A DNA stretch of 5,430 nucleotides from an uncultured Porphyromonadaceae bacterium (GTDB taxonomy: Bacteria; Bacteroidota; Bacteroidia; Bacteroidales; Muribaculaceae), in NCBI GenBank assembly GCA_947178655.1, contig CAMWZB010000082.1, forward strand, positions 1 to 5,430. Direction: 5' to 3'. This document shows, one piece after another, positions 1 through 5,430 of the stretch. Under the pieces are notes generated by a model. The model searched no databases and was not told where the DNA came from. It was given only the letters and a program-made list of their open reading frames with translations. A program made the position numbers and the translations under genes. Numbering within the stretch: position 1 is the first letter of the stretch; the number at the start of each line of letters is the position of its first letter.

Positions 1-74
1 GATATATCCGCATCCCACAGCTCTTCGAAATCGACCTCTCCGGAGACAGTCTTGTGGTGAAGTCAAAGCTGTAA
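1..74 (+). CDS. 3' end of an unidentified protein-coding gene (partial)
   Basis: An open frame enters from the left edge (first full codon at 3) and ends at TAA 72-74. It gives 23 residues ending LFEIDLSGDSLVVKSKL. The alternating hydrophobic and polar residues suggest a terminal beta-strand or beta-hairpin. The frame is supported by its position: the stop is followed within 5 bases by a strong terminator-like hairpin, as expected for a real gene end. I do not recognise the family, and 23 residues are too few to assign a function. The gene converges on the regulator encoded on the opposite strand. Confidence 0.6.
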   Translation, partial: YIRIPQLFEIDLSGDSLVVKSKL

Positions 75-78
75 GCGC

Positions 79-117
79 GACAAAGGCAGCCGGGAAACGA
101 ATCCGGCTGCCTTTGTC
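79..117 (+). terminator. Bidirectional hairpin terminator between convergent genes
   Basis: A perfect 15-bp stem pairs 79-93 with 103-117 (GACAAAGGCAGCCGG with its complement) around a 9-base loop. It starts 5 bases after the TAA of the + strand gene. There is no long T tract after it, but the distal arm ends in CCTTTGTC, a common look for Bacteroidetes terminators. Because the stem is symmetric it can also stop - strand transcripts from the regulator gene, whose stop lies about 64 bases away. Confidence 0.85.
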
Positions 118-153
118 ATACTATTTCGAAGGGCACACTAAGCGGAAGTGACC

Positions 154-175
154 GGGCGGCCTATTCAGGCCGCCT
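154..175 (-). terminator. GC-rich hairpin just after the regulator stop codon
   Basis: The arms 155-162 (GGCGGCCT) and 167-174 (AGGCCGCC) form a perfect 8-bp stem with a 4-base loop, extended by one G-T pair. On the - strand it begins about 6 bases after the TAG at 181-183. No T tract follows, so it may act as a 3'-end stabiliser or partial terminator ahead of the stronger hairpin at 79-117. Confidence 0.5.
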
Positions 176-180
176 CCGCC

Positions 181-1143
181 CTACTGAAGTTTTATCTCCT
201 TGATGTCTATCAGTTTATTCAGTATTGCGTATATGGTCAGGCCGGCCGGCGAATGTATCTGCAACTTCGACGCTATGTTGCGGCGATGGGTCGTCACCGT
301 ATGTATCGACAGACACAGAGCTTCGGCAATCTCCTTGTTCGACATTCCTTTGGCCACACACGCTATGATTTCGCGTTCGCGCGAGCTCAGTGTAGCATCA
401 GGCTGCGCGTCATCAATAGAGCTTTCGGTCTCGGAGCATTCGGACGCTGCGGGACGGGTTCCGAGTTTCTTCTCCAGTTTTATGGCCTGAGGCAGGAAGA
501 GCACATCCTCCACTTCGCTGTGCGACCCGAGGTCGCCTCCGCAGTTGATGATGTCATATAGGACATAGTTCAGCATATTGTTGTTGCGGTGCTTGTAGTG
601 CCGGATGACTATATCCTTGAGTTCCTGGAGTTTCTCTGTCACACTGTCGTGATTCTGCGAGTAATCCCTAAGGCTGAACTCATGCTCGGGCAGACGTCCT
701 GCAATCATCTCCCTGATATAAGGGAAAACAGTGTCGTTCTCGTACTCCATGTGGCGGCGCACCTCCAGGACATAGTTGTCGAAATAGCGCAGAATAAGGA
801 ATCCGACATCATTCGAATCAGAGCAGTCGATAGCCTTGATGAGCTTCTCGCGTATGGTGGGAAGGATGAAGTCAAGGAAGTAAGAGTGCGCATTCTCAAG
901 ATATACCATCAGTGACGACAGCGATATATCGTGGGGCGAGTGTTCGCGCCCGCTGATAAGGTTGGCTACGGTCAGAAACGTATCGCAGTCAACCCCGCAG
1001 CTGTGACATATGTCCCTGACAGTCCCGTCACCGAAACCGAGAGGAATTGCAAAACGGCTTATCACAAGCAGCAGCAGATTATTGTCGTCAACGAGGTCGC
1101 GGAGCCGGTCTCCGGGCAGGTATGGTGTTCTCTTTGTGTCCAT
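181..1143 (-). CDS. Hemerythrin-domain LuxR-type transcriptional regulator (ScdA_N-like/hemerythrin/HTH fusion)
   Basis: This 320-aa cytoplasmic protein has no signal peptide or membrane segment. Residues about 8-63 resemble the ScdA_N domain of RIC/YtfE/ScdA iron-sulfur repair proteins, but the usual Cys-Cys pair after the 'RFGI' position is replaced by PLGFGDG; Cys46, Cys49 and Cys53 lie further on. Residues about 75-222 look like a hemerythrin-like four-helix bundle. Candidate diiron ligands are His86, His131, Glu135 (HMEYE), His165 (NHD), His208 and Glu212 (HSEVE), with spacing almost equal to that I recall for E. coli YtfE. A Ser/Asp/Glu-rich linker (about 229-250) leads to a LuxR/GerE helix-turn-helix at about 251-315, with LSSREREII, NKEIAEAL and recognition helix SIHTVTTHRRNIASKL. 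There is no receiver domain, so it should be a one-component regulator. Inference: the diiron site senses O2, NO or redox state and controls DNA binding. The ATG at 1143 is preferred because it lies about 22 bases after the predicted transcription start and keeps the full N-domain. Targets are unknown. Confidence 0.9.
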   Translation of the reverse strand: MDTKRTPYLPGDRLRDLVDDNNLLLLVISRFAIPLGFGDGTVRDICHSCGVDCDTFLTVANLISGREHSPHDISLSSLMVYLENAHSYFLDFILPTIREKLIKAIDCSDSNDVGFLILRYFDNYVLEVRRHMEYENDTVFPYIREMIAGRLPEHEFSLRDYSQNHDSVTEKLQELKDIVIRHYKHRNNNMLNYVLYDIINCGGDLGSHSEVEDVLFLPQAIKLEKKLGTRPAASECSETESSIDDAQPDATLSSREREIIACVAKGMSNKEIAEALCLSIHTVTTHRRNIASKLQIHSPAGLTIYAILNKLIDIKEIKLQ

Positions 1144-1171
1144 CAGTCATGCAAGTACATAAAATCGCATA

Positions 1172-1202
1172 CAAAGTTACTTCATTATTCCATATTGCCA
1201 AA
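1172..1202 (-). promoter_or_regulatory. Bacteroidetes-type promoter of the hemerythrin-LuxR gene
   Basis: Read on the - strand, a -33 element TTTG (1199-1202) is followed by a 19-base spacer and a perfect -7 element TAACTTTG (1172-1179), matching the Bacteroidetes primary sigma pattern TTTG-N19-TAnnTTTG. The predicted start is near 1165, giving a leader of only about 22 bases before the ATG at 1143. No Shine-Dalgarno sequence is present, which is normal for this phylum. The -33 element is the end of a 10-base sequence, ATAGGTATTT, that recurs in the opposite orientation at 1266-1275. Confidence 0.75.
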
Positions 1203-1275
1203 TACCTATTTTTGACTAAATCTTCGCCGGACAGAGCTGACTCACACACGTAAAAAGCCCGAATCATAGGTATTT
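1200..1275. repeat. 10-bp inverted repeat flanking a back-to-back promoter region; candidate operator pair
   Basis: AAATACCTAT at 1200-1209 is the exact reverse complement of ATAGGTATTT at 1266-1275. The left copy extends to a near-palindrome, AAATA-CC-TATTT (1200-1211), centred about 40 bases upstream of the predicted start of the regulator gene, where an activator touching the -33 region would sit. The right copy keeps only part of this symmetry. Each copy overlaps the -33 position of an outward-facing promoter or promoter-like sequence. It could be a regulator site, an extended -33 element, or chance. Confidence 0.45.
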
Positions 1276-1303
1276 CAGCCTTGGATATTTATTCCGAACT
1301 TTG
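1273..1303 (+). promoter_or_regulatory. Possible + strand promoter facing away from the regulator gene
   Basis: TTTC (1273-1276), a 19-base spacer and GAACTTTG (1296-1303) match the Bacteroidetes promoter pattern with one mismatch in each element. The same ATAGGTATTT precedes it at exactly the spacing seen in the regulator's own promoter. The predicted start is near 1310. No large + strand gene follows, so any product would be a short RNA or a very small protein ending at the hairpins at 1381-1446. Moderate to low confidence, because both elements are imperfect. Confidence 0.35.
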
Positions 1304-1380
1304 CATCAAGAAAAAAATATTATCTCCGCACAGCCGCGAGGCCACGTCAACCATATAAGTTACAGTAATTATGAATGTCA

Positions 1381-1398
1381 GCCTGCTCGCGAGCAGGC
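1381..1398. repeat. Perfect 18-bp palindrome
   Basis: GCCTGCTCGCGAGCAGGC is its own reverse complement, with no central spacer. As RNA it would fold into a 7-bp GC-rich stem with a 4-base loop on either strand. It lies 7 bases to the left of the larger hairpin at 1406-1445, so on the - strand it is a second, backup hairpin after the Omp28-like gene, followed by no T tract. It could also be a binding site for a dimeric protein. Confidence 0.6.
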
Positions 1399-1405
1399 AA
1401 AGATT

Positions 1406-1445
1406 GAGGAGTATGCCACATCCCTGCGGATGAAGCATACTCCTC
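1406..1445 (-). terminator. Two-part hairpin terminator after the Omp28-like gene
   Basis: GAGGAGTATGC (1406-1416) pairs perfectly with 1435-1445 over 11 bp. Inside it, CATCC (1419-1423) pairs with GGATG (1428-1432) around a CTGC loop, so the structure is a long stem with a small 2x2 internal loop. It begins 18 bases after the stop codon of the - strand gene ending at 1464, as expected for its terminator. T tracts are short on both strands (AATCTTTG on the -, GATTTAT on the +), so it may work in both directions. Confidence 0.75.
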
Positions 1446-1463
1446 GAGATTTATGACAGTCCG

Positions 1464-3332
1464 TTATCGCACTACACGCTTGGCGGTGGAATGCGTTCCG
1501 TCAGTATATCGCTTATGCTCTATCACAATACCGGAAGCAGGGGTGCCGTTGATACGACGGCCTGACAGATCATAGTACTCTACAGTCTCAACGGTACGGC
1601 CGGTAATGACATTACCAACGGCAGCCGCACCATCCACGCGGCACTTGGCTGCATTGATGATACGTCCTGTCGTCGTATCAAGCAGCAGCGCGGTCACGTA
1701 GACACGCTCAAAATCCTGAATCAGGCTGCGGCCACTGACACCGCCATTGGCAACACTCTCATTAATACCGGTGATGTCAATCGAATAGCTGTGCCCGTAT
1801 GACTTGCCGAACTCTACCGACGATGGAATCGATTCGGCTTCGCCTGAATATGGACTGTAGGCCACGACGACATCATCAAACGGTATCTGTATGTATTCAT
1901 CCGCAGGTTTGCAGAACTGCTCTCCTCCGGGCAGTGCCGACGGCTCATAGCGATAGTACGCATTATTCTGCCACCAGTTCAGATTGTCGTCAGGTCCGGT
2001 CAGATTATCAGCTGACACAACATACTCAAGGCGGTAAGGGTTCTCTTTGATACTCTTGAAGAAATATGTCGATGCCTCGATATCAATGCCGGTCTGATCG
2101 GTATTATACGACGCCTTCACTTCTACATTAGCCGGCACAGGCATAGTCAGACGGCTGTCAACAAGATCACGTATGCCCAACGGAGTGCTGCTGGTGGTGC
2201 CATAGTACGGGTCGCATGATGCTCCGCGGTCTATCGATGCTGACGGGAAACCGCTGATTTTCACAGGATATGACAGCGTCACCTGCATCGGGTCGCTGCT
2301 ATGATAGGACAGGGCGATGAACTTGTCGCCCAATTCCTCTCCGAGCACTTTCATGGCAGCCATGCCTCGGGGACACCACTGGCACCATGTACCGGTGAAT
2401 TCTTCCATCACCACCGTGTGGTTGGCCGACACGCCCGTCACACCTATGCTATTGGAGCCGGAAGGAGCTACATCTGTGTTGTCTGCGCCGTTCACCTTGT
2501 CGATGACGAATGTACCGATGTATTCGCCCTGTTCTTCGAACTCAGGTATCTCGAACGACATAGTCGCCTGCGTGCCGTACAATTCAGACGAAACGGGAGG
2601 CTCGAAATCATATGTGCCGCTGACAGTCTTGTCTCCTGCCGTGTAGGTATATCCGATGCTGTTCACCGGCTGCTGACCGTGGTTGACAATCGTAGCTGTA
2701 CATGTTCCGGACTCCGAAGGCGCGCACACGACATCCGACACTGACACCACTCCTACGGCATTCGACTCGAGGTCGCCTTCAAACACCACTTTAACCGACA
2801 GACCGTATCCGACGAGATTCGACGGCGTGCCCCAGTTCCTGTATGAGAGAGATGTCGACACAAAGCACGCATTCTCATTGTCGCAAGGAGCCACTATCAC
2901 GGGATAAGAATTGGCATTGCCGCTGAGTTTCGATATTCTGAACGAATATCCTGCATAGAATGTCGGGCGGTCAACAACCCACGGAGTCGACAGATTGACC
3001 ACCATTTCATCGGTTTCGGTCTGAGACTCAAACTTTTCCTCTGCGATATCGCCCACGGCTATATTGCTCACATTCTTGAGTTCGGTAGCCAGAAATGCCT
3101 TGCAGTTCACAGCTGTAGTCTCATGGCTCCAGTAGAATTTCAGTGCCGTAATTTTCTTGCCTACCAGCGCATCATCGTCGATGCGTATAGCCGCATTGTA
3201 TATCTCAGCTCTGCCGGTGCCCCAGAGCAATAAATGCGCATCAGACGACACATAGCCATAGTCAGTAGACCCGGCCGCAGCCGTAGCCGCCAATCCAATC
3301 GCGCCGAGTATTGTTGTCAGAAACCTCTTCAT
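1464..3332 (-). CDS. Secreted Omp28-like protein with thioredoxin-fold CxxC domain and C-terminal sorting-like tail
   Basis: The 622-aa product starts with a signal peptide (MKRFLTTILGAIGLAATAAA, likely cut after Ala20; no lipobox Cys). Residues about 25-186 form a beta-rich domain. Residues about 191-290 look like an Ig/CARDB-type module (TCTATIVNHGQQPVNSI). Residues about 304-375 carry the Omp28/thioredoxin-like signature VVMEEFTGTWCQWCPRG, with Cys317-Gln-Trp-Cys320 and a later GFPSASIDR (361-369) where the cis-Pro segment is expected. A beta-rich region follows (about 400-570). The end (about 583-622: VEYYDLSGRRI, PASGIVIEHKR, final KRVVR) resembles a type IX secretion sorting tail. There are ten cysteines in all. 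Known: the Omp28 family is named after a Porphyromonas gingivalis outer-membrane protein. Inference: an exported or surface-anchored thiol-disulfide or adhesion-type protein; substrate unknown. The ATG at 3332 gives a complete signal peptide. It has its own promoter and terminator. Confidence 0.85.
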   Translation of the reverse strand: MKRFLTTILGAIGLAATAAAGSTDYGYVSSDAHLLLWGTGRAEIYNAAIRIDDDALVGKKITALKFYWSHETTAVNCKAFLATELKNVSNIAVGDIAEEKFESQTETDEMVVNLSTPWVVDRPTFYAGYSFRISKLSGNANSYPVIVAPCDNENACFVSTSLSYRNWGTPSNLVGYGLSVKVVFEGDLESNAVGVVSVSDVVCAPSESGTCTATIVNHGQQPVNSIGYTYTAGDKTVSGTYDFEPPVSSELYGTQATMSFEIPEFEEQGEYIGTFVIDKVNGADNTDVAPSGSNSIGVTGVSANHTVVMEEFTGTWCQWCPRGMAAMKVLGEELGDKFIALSYHSSDPMQVTLSYPVKISGFPSASIDRGASCDPYYGTTSSTPLGIRDLVDSRLTMPVPANVEVKASYNTDQTGIDIEASTYFFKSIKENPYRLEYVVSADNLTGPDDNLNWWQNNAYYRYEPSALPGGEQFCKPADEYIQIPFDDVVVAYSPYSGEAESIPSSVEFGKSYGHSYSIDITGINESVANGGVSGRSLIQDFERVYVTALLLDTTTGRIINAAKCRVDGAAAVGNVITGRTVETVEYYDLSGRRINGTPASGIVIEHKRYTDGTHSTAKRVVR

Positions 3333-3418
3333 ATTTTTGATTTAGAAATGTATTAAGCTGCAGAAAGAAGAGCCGAAGCAATCTTTTATAATATCGTCAT
3401 GTCAAGCTATCGGCCATG

Positions 3419-3450
3419 CAAAAGTACACACTAATTCGCGTTTTTGCAAA
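3419..3450 (-). promoter_or_regulatory. Bacteroidetes-type promoter of the Omp28-like gene
   Basis: Read on the - strand, TTTG (3447-3450), a 20-base spacer and a perfect TAnnTTTG element, TACTTTTG (3419-3426), precede the gene ending at 1464. The predicted start near 3412 gives a leader of about 80 bases. The leader has no Shine-Dalgarno sequence, and the bases just before the ATG are AT-rich (CTAAATCAAAAAT), typical of this phylum. The promoter lies in the 243-bp gap after the porin gene, which argues for separate transcription. I see no strong terminator for the porin in that gap. Confidence 0.7.
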
Positions 3451-3575
3451 CTTTTGCCTGACAAACTTCATGTTGCTTATTCAACTGACAACTTACACGC
3501 CGGGGCGATTTGTTCGAGCGTTTTTCCAGAACCGAAGCCGGAATGGACGAACGGACCTACGGCCGCATCGGCATA

Positions 3576-5430
3576 TCAGTTGGCAAAATCGACCGAGATA
3601 CCCATCTGGAACCGTGCCGGATTGAGAGGATAGTACGGCATTGAGAAGTACCCTGTGCCGCCGAACAGTCCCTTGTTGGCGTGAGTATACATGACATAGA
3701 ACCGCGTCTTGCTCAACTTCATGTTCAGATAGACGTTGCAGAACGGATAGTTGCCGGTTTTCATCTCACGCTGATTCACCATCGATGCCGTCGCCGGCTG
3801 GTACGACGGCGAGTAGTACTTAGTGTAGTAGTCGCAGTCCACGCCAAGCTGACAGTGCAGCGTGGCTATACGGAAGAGCAGATACATATTGCTGTACACG
3901 GCCAGCGAAGGCAAGGGAAGCACGGCGTCATCTGACGTCGTCTGGTACGTCACCGTATTATCCCAGTTGAATATCCCGAAGCGGAAATTCTGATTCAGTC
4001 TCAGCGACAGCACCTGCACAGAGCCGCTTTCCTGGCGCGGAAGACCGTCGGCACCGAAGTATATGTGGTTCTGAAGATTCGACAGCGATGCGCGGAAACG
4101 GGTGCCCGTGGGGAGATAGCTCACCTCTCCGCCGAACGACACCGTGCGCCGCTTTCCGAAGTCATTGCTCCAGATGAAGTGATTCGACAGGAATGACTGC
4201 ATCAGATAGGGGGCAGTCTCGTTGCGGAACGCTCCGAACGCTTTCACATACAGGCTGTCACGGCCCAGTTTGAACTGTGTTGTCAGCGATCCATCGGCCT
4301 TGACCTCTCCTGCCGCATCACCGAGAAATCCTATCTCGCCTGTGGCCTCGTACTTCAGAAGTGTGCCTCTCTGCTTGGTCAGCTGCGCACCTACCCATGC
4401 AAGTTGCTGTGTGCGGTGTCCGGCAATCGACGTTATGCCGTCGGGGAACTGTGTCAGTCTGTCGGCAAGGGCCTCCCGGTCAAGCGTATCGGCAGTCTGA
4501 TCGTAGCGGCGCACCTCATGCGTCACATAGGCCGCCAGACCGAACTTCGCATACTTGTGGAATCCTTCGAGCAGCGACACTCCGACGGTATTCGACACTG
4601 ACCAGTACTTGGTGATGTCGCGCGTCTGGTTTGGATTCAGATATGTATTCTCAAAGAAATCAGCCATCTCCGTAGCGCTGTCGTCGCGGAACATATGCTT
4701 GCTCCCATTGTATTTCAGCGTATGGATGAACGATGACACCGGCACATAAGTCCTCGTGACCGCCGTGTCGCCCTCGAGCATCTCTTCATGCCAATACCCT
4801 ACTTTATAACGGTTGTTGATGTACAGTTCCTGCCCCCACACGCGCGTATGGGCATTGCTCAGGCGAGTCGGAATCGACTTCGAGTCCACCGTAGTCACTC
4901 CGCCCTGCACCTCAGCCGGGTCAGTGATGTAGAGCATATCGGTGATGCCGCCGTTCTCCTTGTTCAGAAGGTTGAAGTGATTGTAATAGGCCTGCATCTC
5001 ATAGCGGTCGCCCAGGTACGACCCGGAGAATCCCCAAGTCAGGTCCTTGGTGGCCTGATTGTTATAGCTGCCTTTGGAGTACAGATAGTCAACAAGCGCG
5101 CCGACCTGCGCCTTGGCGTTGATATTACCGGAGAAGAATCCTTTCAGCCGCTCCTGAGCCGTCTCCCGGCCGCCGGCGGTGTTGAATGACAGCTGTGTCA
5201 GCGGGATTCGCGTATTGTAGAAGCGCATTTTGTCGTGCGTCGGCATCCAGTGCTCGAGAGCGTCCTGAAGGAAGAATTTGCTCATCGGAGCACGCTCCTC
5301 GAATATCATGTTCAGCCCCTCTGCTCCAAGATTGCCGGTGGTAGCCCATGCATCGCTTACGAACGACGGGATGGCCTGACGGTAATAGTTCAGCGGCTGT
5401 CTCGTATCCACATCAGACGCATCCGACGAA
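3576..5430 (-). CDS. Putative outer-membrane porin, Porin_10-like (5' end outside the window)
   Basis: The frame is open from the TGA at 3576-3578 to the right edge, giving 618 residues. The first possible start in the window is a GTG at 5411, but codons before it stay open (SSDASD) and no signal peptide follows it, so the true start lies beyond the window and roughly 50-90 residues are probably missing. Residue numbers here count from that GTG. Features typical of the Bacteroidetes putative porin family (Pfam Porin_10) as I recall it are MRFYNTRIPLTQLSF (62-76), DYLYSKGSYNNQATKDLTW (108-126), GSYLGDRYEMQAYYNH (130-145) and KENGGITD (151-158). The rest alternates amphipathic strands with polar loops, as in a beta-barrel, and ends FQMGISVDFAN, a plausible closing strand. 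It would sit in the outer membrane; the solute is unknown. Alternatively it is a barrel with a structural role. The sequence shows no frameshift or truncation. Confidence 0.85.
   Translation of the reverse strand, partial: SSDASDVDTRQPLNYYRQAIPSFVSDAWATTGNLGAEGLNMIFEERAPMSKFFLQDALEHWMPTHDKMRFYNTRIPLTQLSFNTAGGRETAQERLKGFFSGNINAKAQVGALVDYLYSKGSYNNQATKDLTWGFSGSYLGDRYEMQAYYNHFNLLNKENGGITDMLYITDPAEVQGGVTTVDSKSIPTRLSNAHTRVWGQELYINNRYKVGYWHEEMLEGDTAVTRTYVPVSSFIHTLKYNGSKHMFRDDSATEMADFFENTYLNPNQTRDITKYWSVSNTVGVSLLEGFHKYAKFGLAAYVTHEVRRYDQTADTLDREALADRLTQFPDGITSIAGHRTQQLAWVGAQLTKQRGTLLKYEATGEIGFLGDAAGEVKADGSLTTQFKLGRDSLYVKAFGAFRNETAPYLMQSFLSNHFIWSNDFGKRRTVSFGGEVSYLPTGTRFRASLSNLQNHIYFGADGLPRQESGSVQVLSLRLNQNFRFGIFNWDNTVTYQTTSDDAVLPLPSLAVYSNMYLLFRIATLHCQLGVDCDYYTKYYSPSYQPATASMVNQREMKTGNYPFCNVYLNMKLSKTRFYVMYTHANKGLFGGTGYFSMPYYPLNPARFQMGISVDFAN

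Larger units (their letters stand above)
1310..1446 (+). ncRNA. Hypothetical short transcript between the regulator and the Omp28-like gene
   Basis: This is inferred only from the promoter-like sequence ending at 1303 and the hairpins at 1381-1398 and 1406-1445. The transcript would be about 90-140 bases, starting A-rich and single-stranded and ending in stable structure. It contains one tiny frame, ATG 1371 to TGA 1433 (20 residues, beginning MNVSLLASRQ), which lacks a ribosome binding site and overlaps both hairpins, so coding is doubtful. No known RNA family is recognised. Apart from this, the regulator promoter and the terminators, I see nothing in the 320-base gap 1144-1463. Confidence 0.2.

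Noticed and set aside
148..561. 137-codon + strand open frame
   Set aside because: It lies opposite the regulator coding sequence and its product resembles no family. The regulator's well-defined domains show that the - strand is the coding one.
1144..1320. FNR/CRP-type or HcpR-type operator upstream of the regulator
   Set aside because: I looked for TTGAT-N4-ATCAA and TGTGA-N6-TCACA patterns and found none; only the AAATA-CC-TATTT near-palindrome is present.
1371..1433. 20-codon frame as a real small protein
   Set aside because: It has no ribosome binding signal, runs through both palindromes, and its composition is unremarkable. It is mentioned only as part of the possible short transcript.
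3333..3575. Terminator for the porin gene or operon link to the Omp28-like gene
   Set aside because: Only weak 3-4-bp stems occur just after the porin stop, so I do not call a terminator. The clear promoter at 3419-3450 argues against relying on read-through, although it cannot exclude it.
4788..5189. 133-codon + strand open frame and other + strand frames within 1799-2907 and 3681-5189
   Set aside because: They are antisense to the Omp28-like and porin genes, show no recognisable domains, and have no promoter or gene-end context.
5409..5411. GTG as the start codon of the porin gene
   Set aside because: The frame stays open to the window edge, no signal peptide follows the GTG, and family members as I recall them have more sequence before this point. 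The start is most likely outside the window.
1..5430. tRNA, rRNA, CRISPR array, insertion sequence or phage genes
   Set aside because: I saw no regularly spaced direct repeats, transposase-like motifs, terminal inverted repeats or tRNA-like folds. The window reads as ordinary chromosome.

Overview
The window looks like the chromosome of a gut-type Bacteroidales, plausibly a Muribaculaceae relative. This is inferred from about 50% G+C, from promoters that fit the Bacteroidetes pattern TTTG-N19/20-TAnnTTTG, from AT-rich starts without Shine-Dalgarno sequences, and from three typical Bacteroidetes protein types: a Porin_10-like barrel, an Omp28-like thioredoxin-fold protein with a T9SS-like tail, and a ScdA_N/hemerythrin/LuxR regulator. 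The species call is not proven.

Layout: (a) 1-74, + strand, the last 23 codons of an unidentified gene. (b) 79-117, a strong hairpin between convergent genes, with a second hairpin (155-174) just after the next gene's stop. (c) 181-1143, - strand, a 320-aa regulator joining a degenerate ScdA_N-like domain, a hemerythrin-like diiron domain with all six expected metal ligands, and a LuxR-type helix-turn-helix. (d) 1144-1463, a 320-bp gap with no large gene but with much structure: a good - strand promoter for the regulator, a back-to-back + strand promoter-like sequence sharing the same 10-bp element at the same spacing, and two strong palindromes. (e) 1464-3332, - strand, a 622-aa secreted protein with a CQWC thioredoxin-like motif and a C-terminal sorting-tail-like end, with its own promoter at 3419-3450. 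(f) 3576 to the window edge, - strand, a putative outer-membrane porin whose N-terminus lies outside the window.

The three - strand genes do not look like one operon. The gaps are 243 and 320 bp, and each of the two internal genes has its own promoter. Two encode envelope or exported proteins. The third is a cytoplasmic one-component regulator likely to sense oxygen, nitric oxide or redox/iron state through its diiron site. Its targets cannot be read from the window, except that the symmetric promoter region above it is a natural candidate for autoregulation and for control of an unannotated short + strand transcript.
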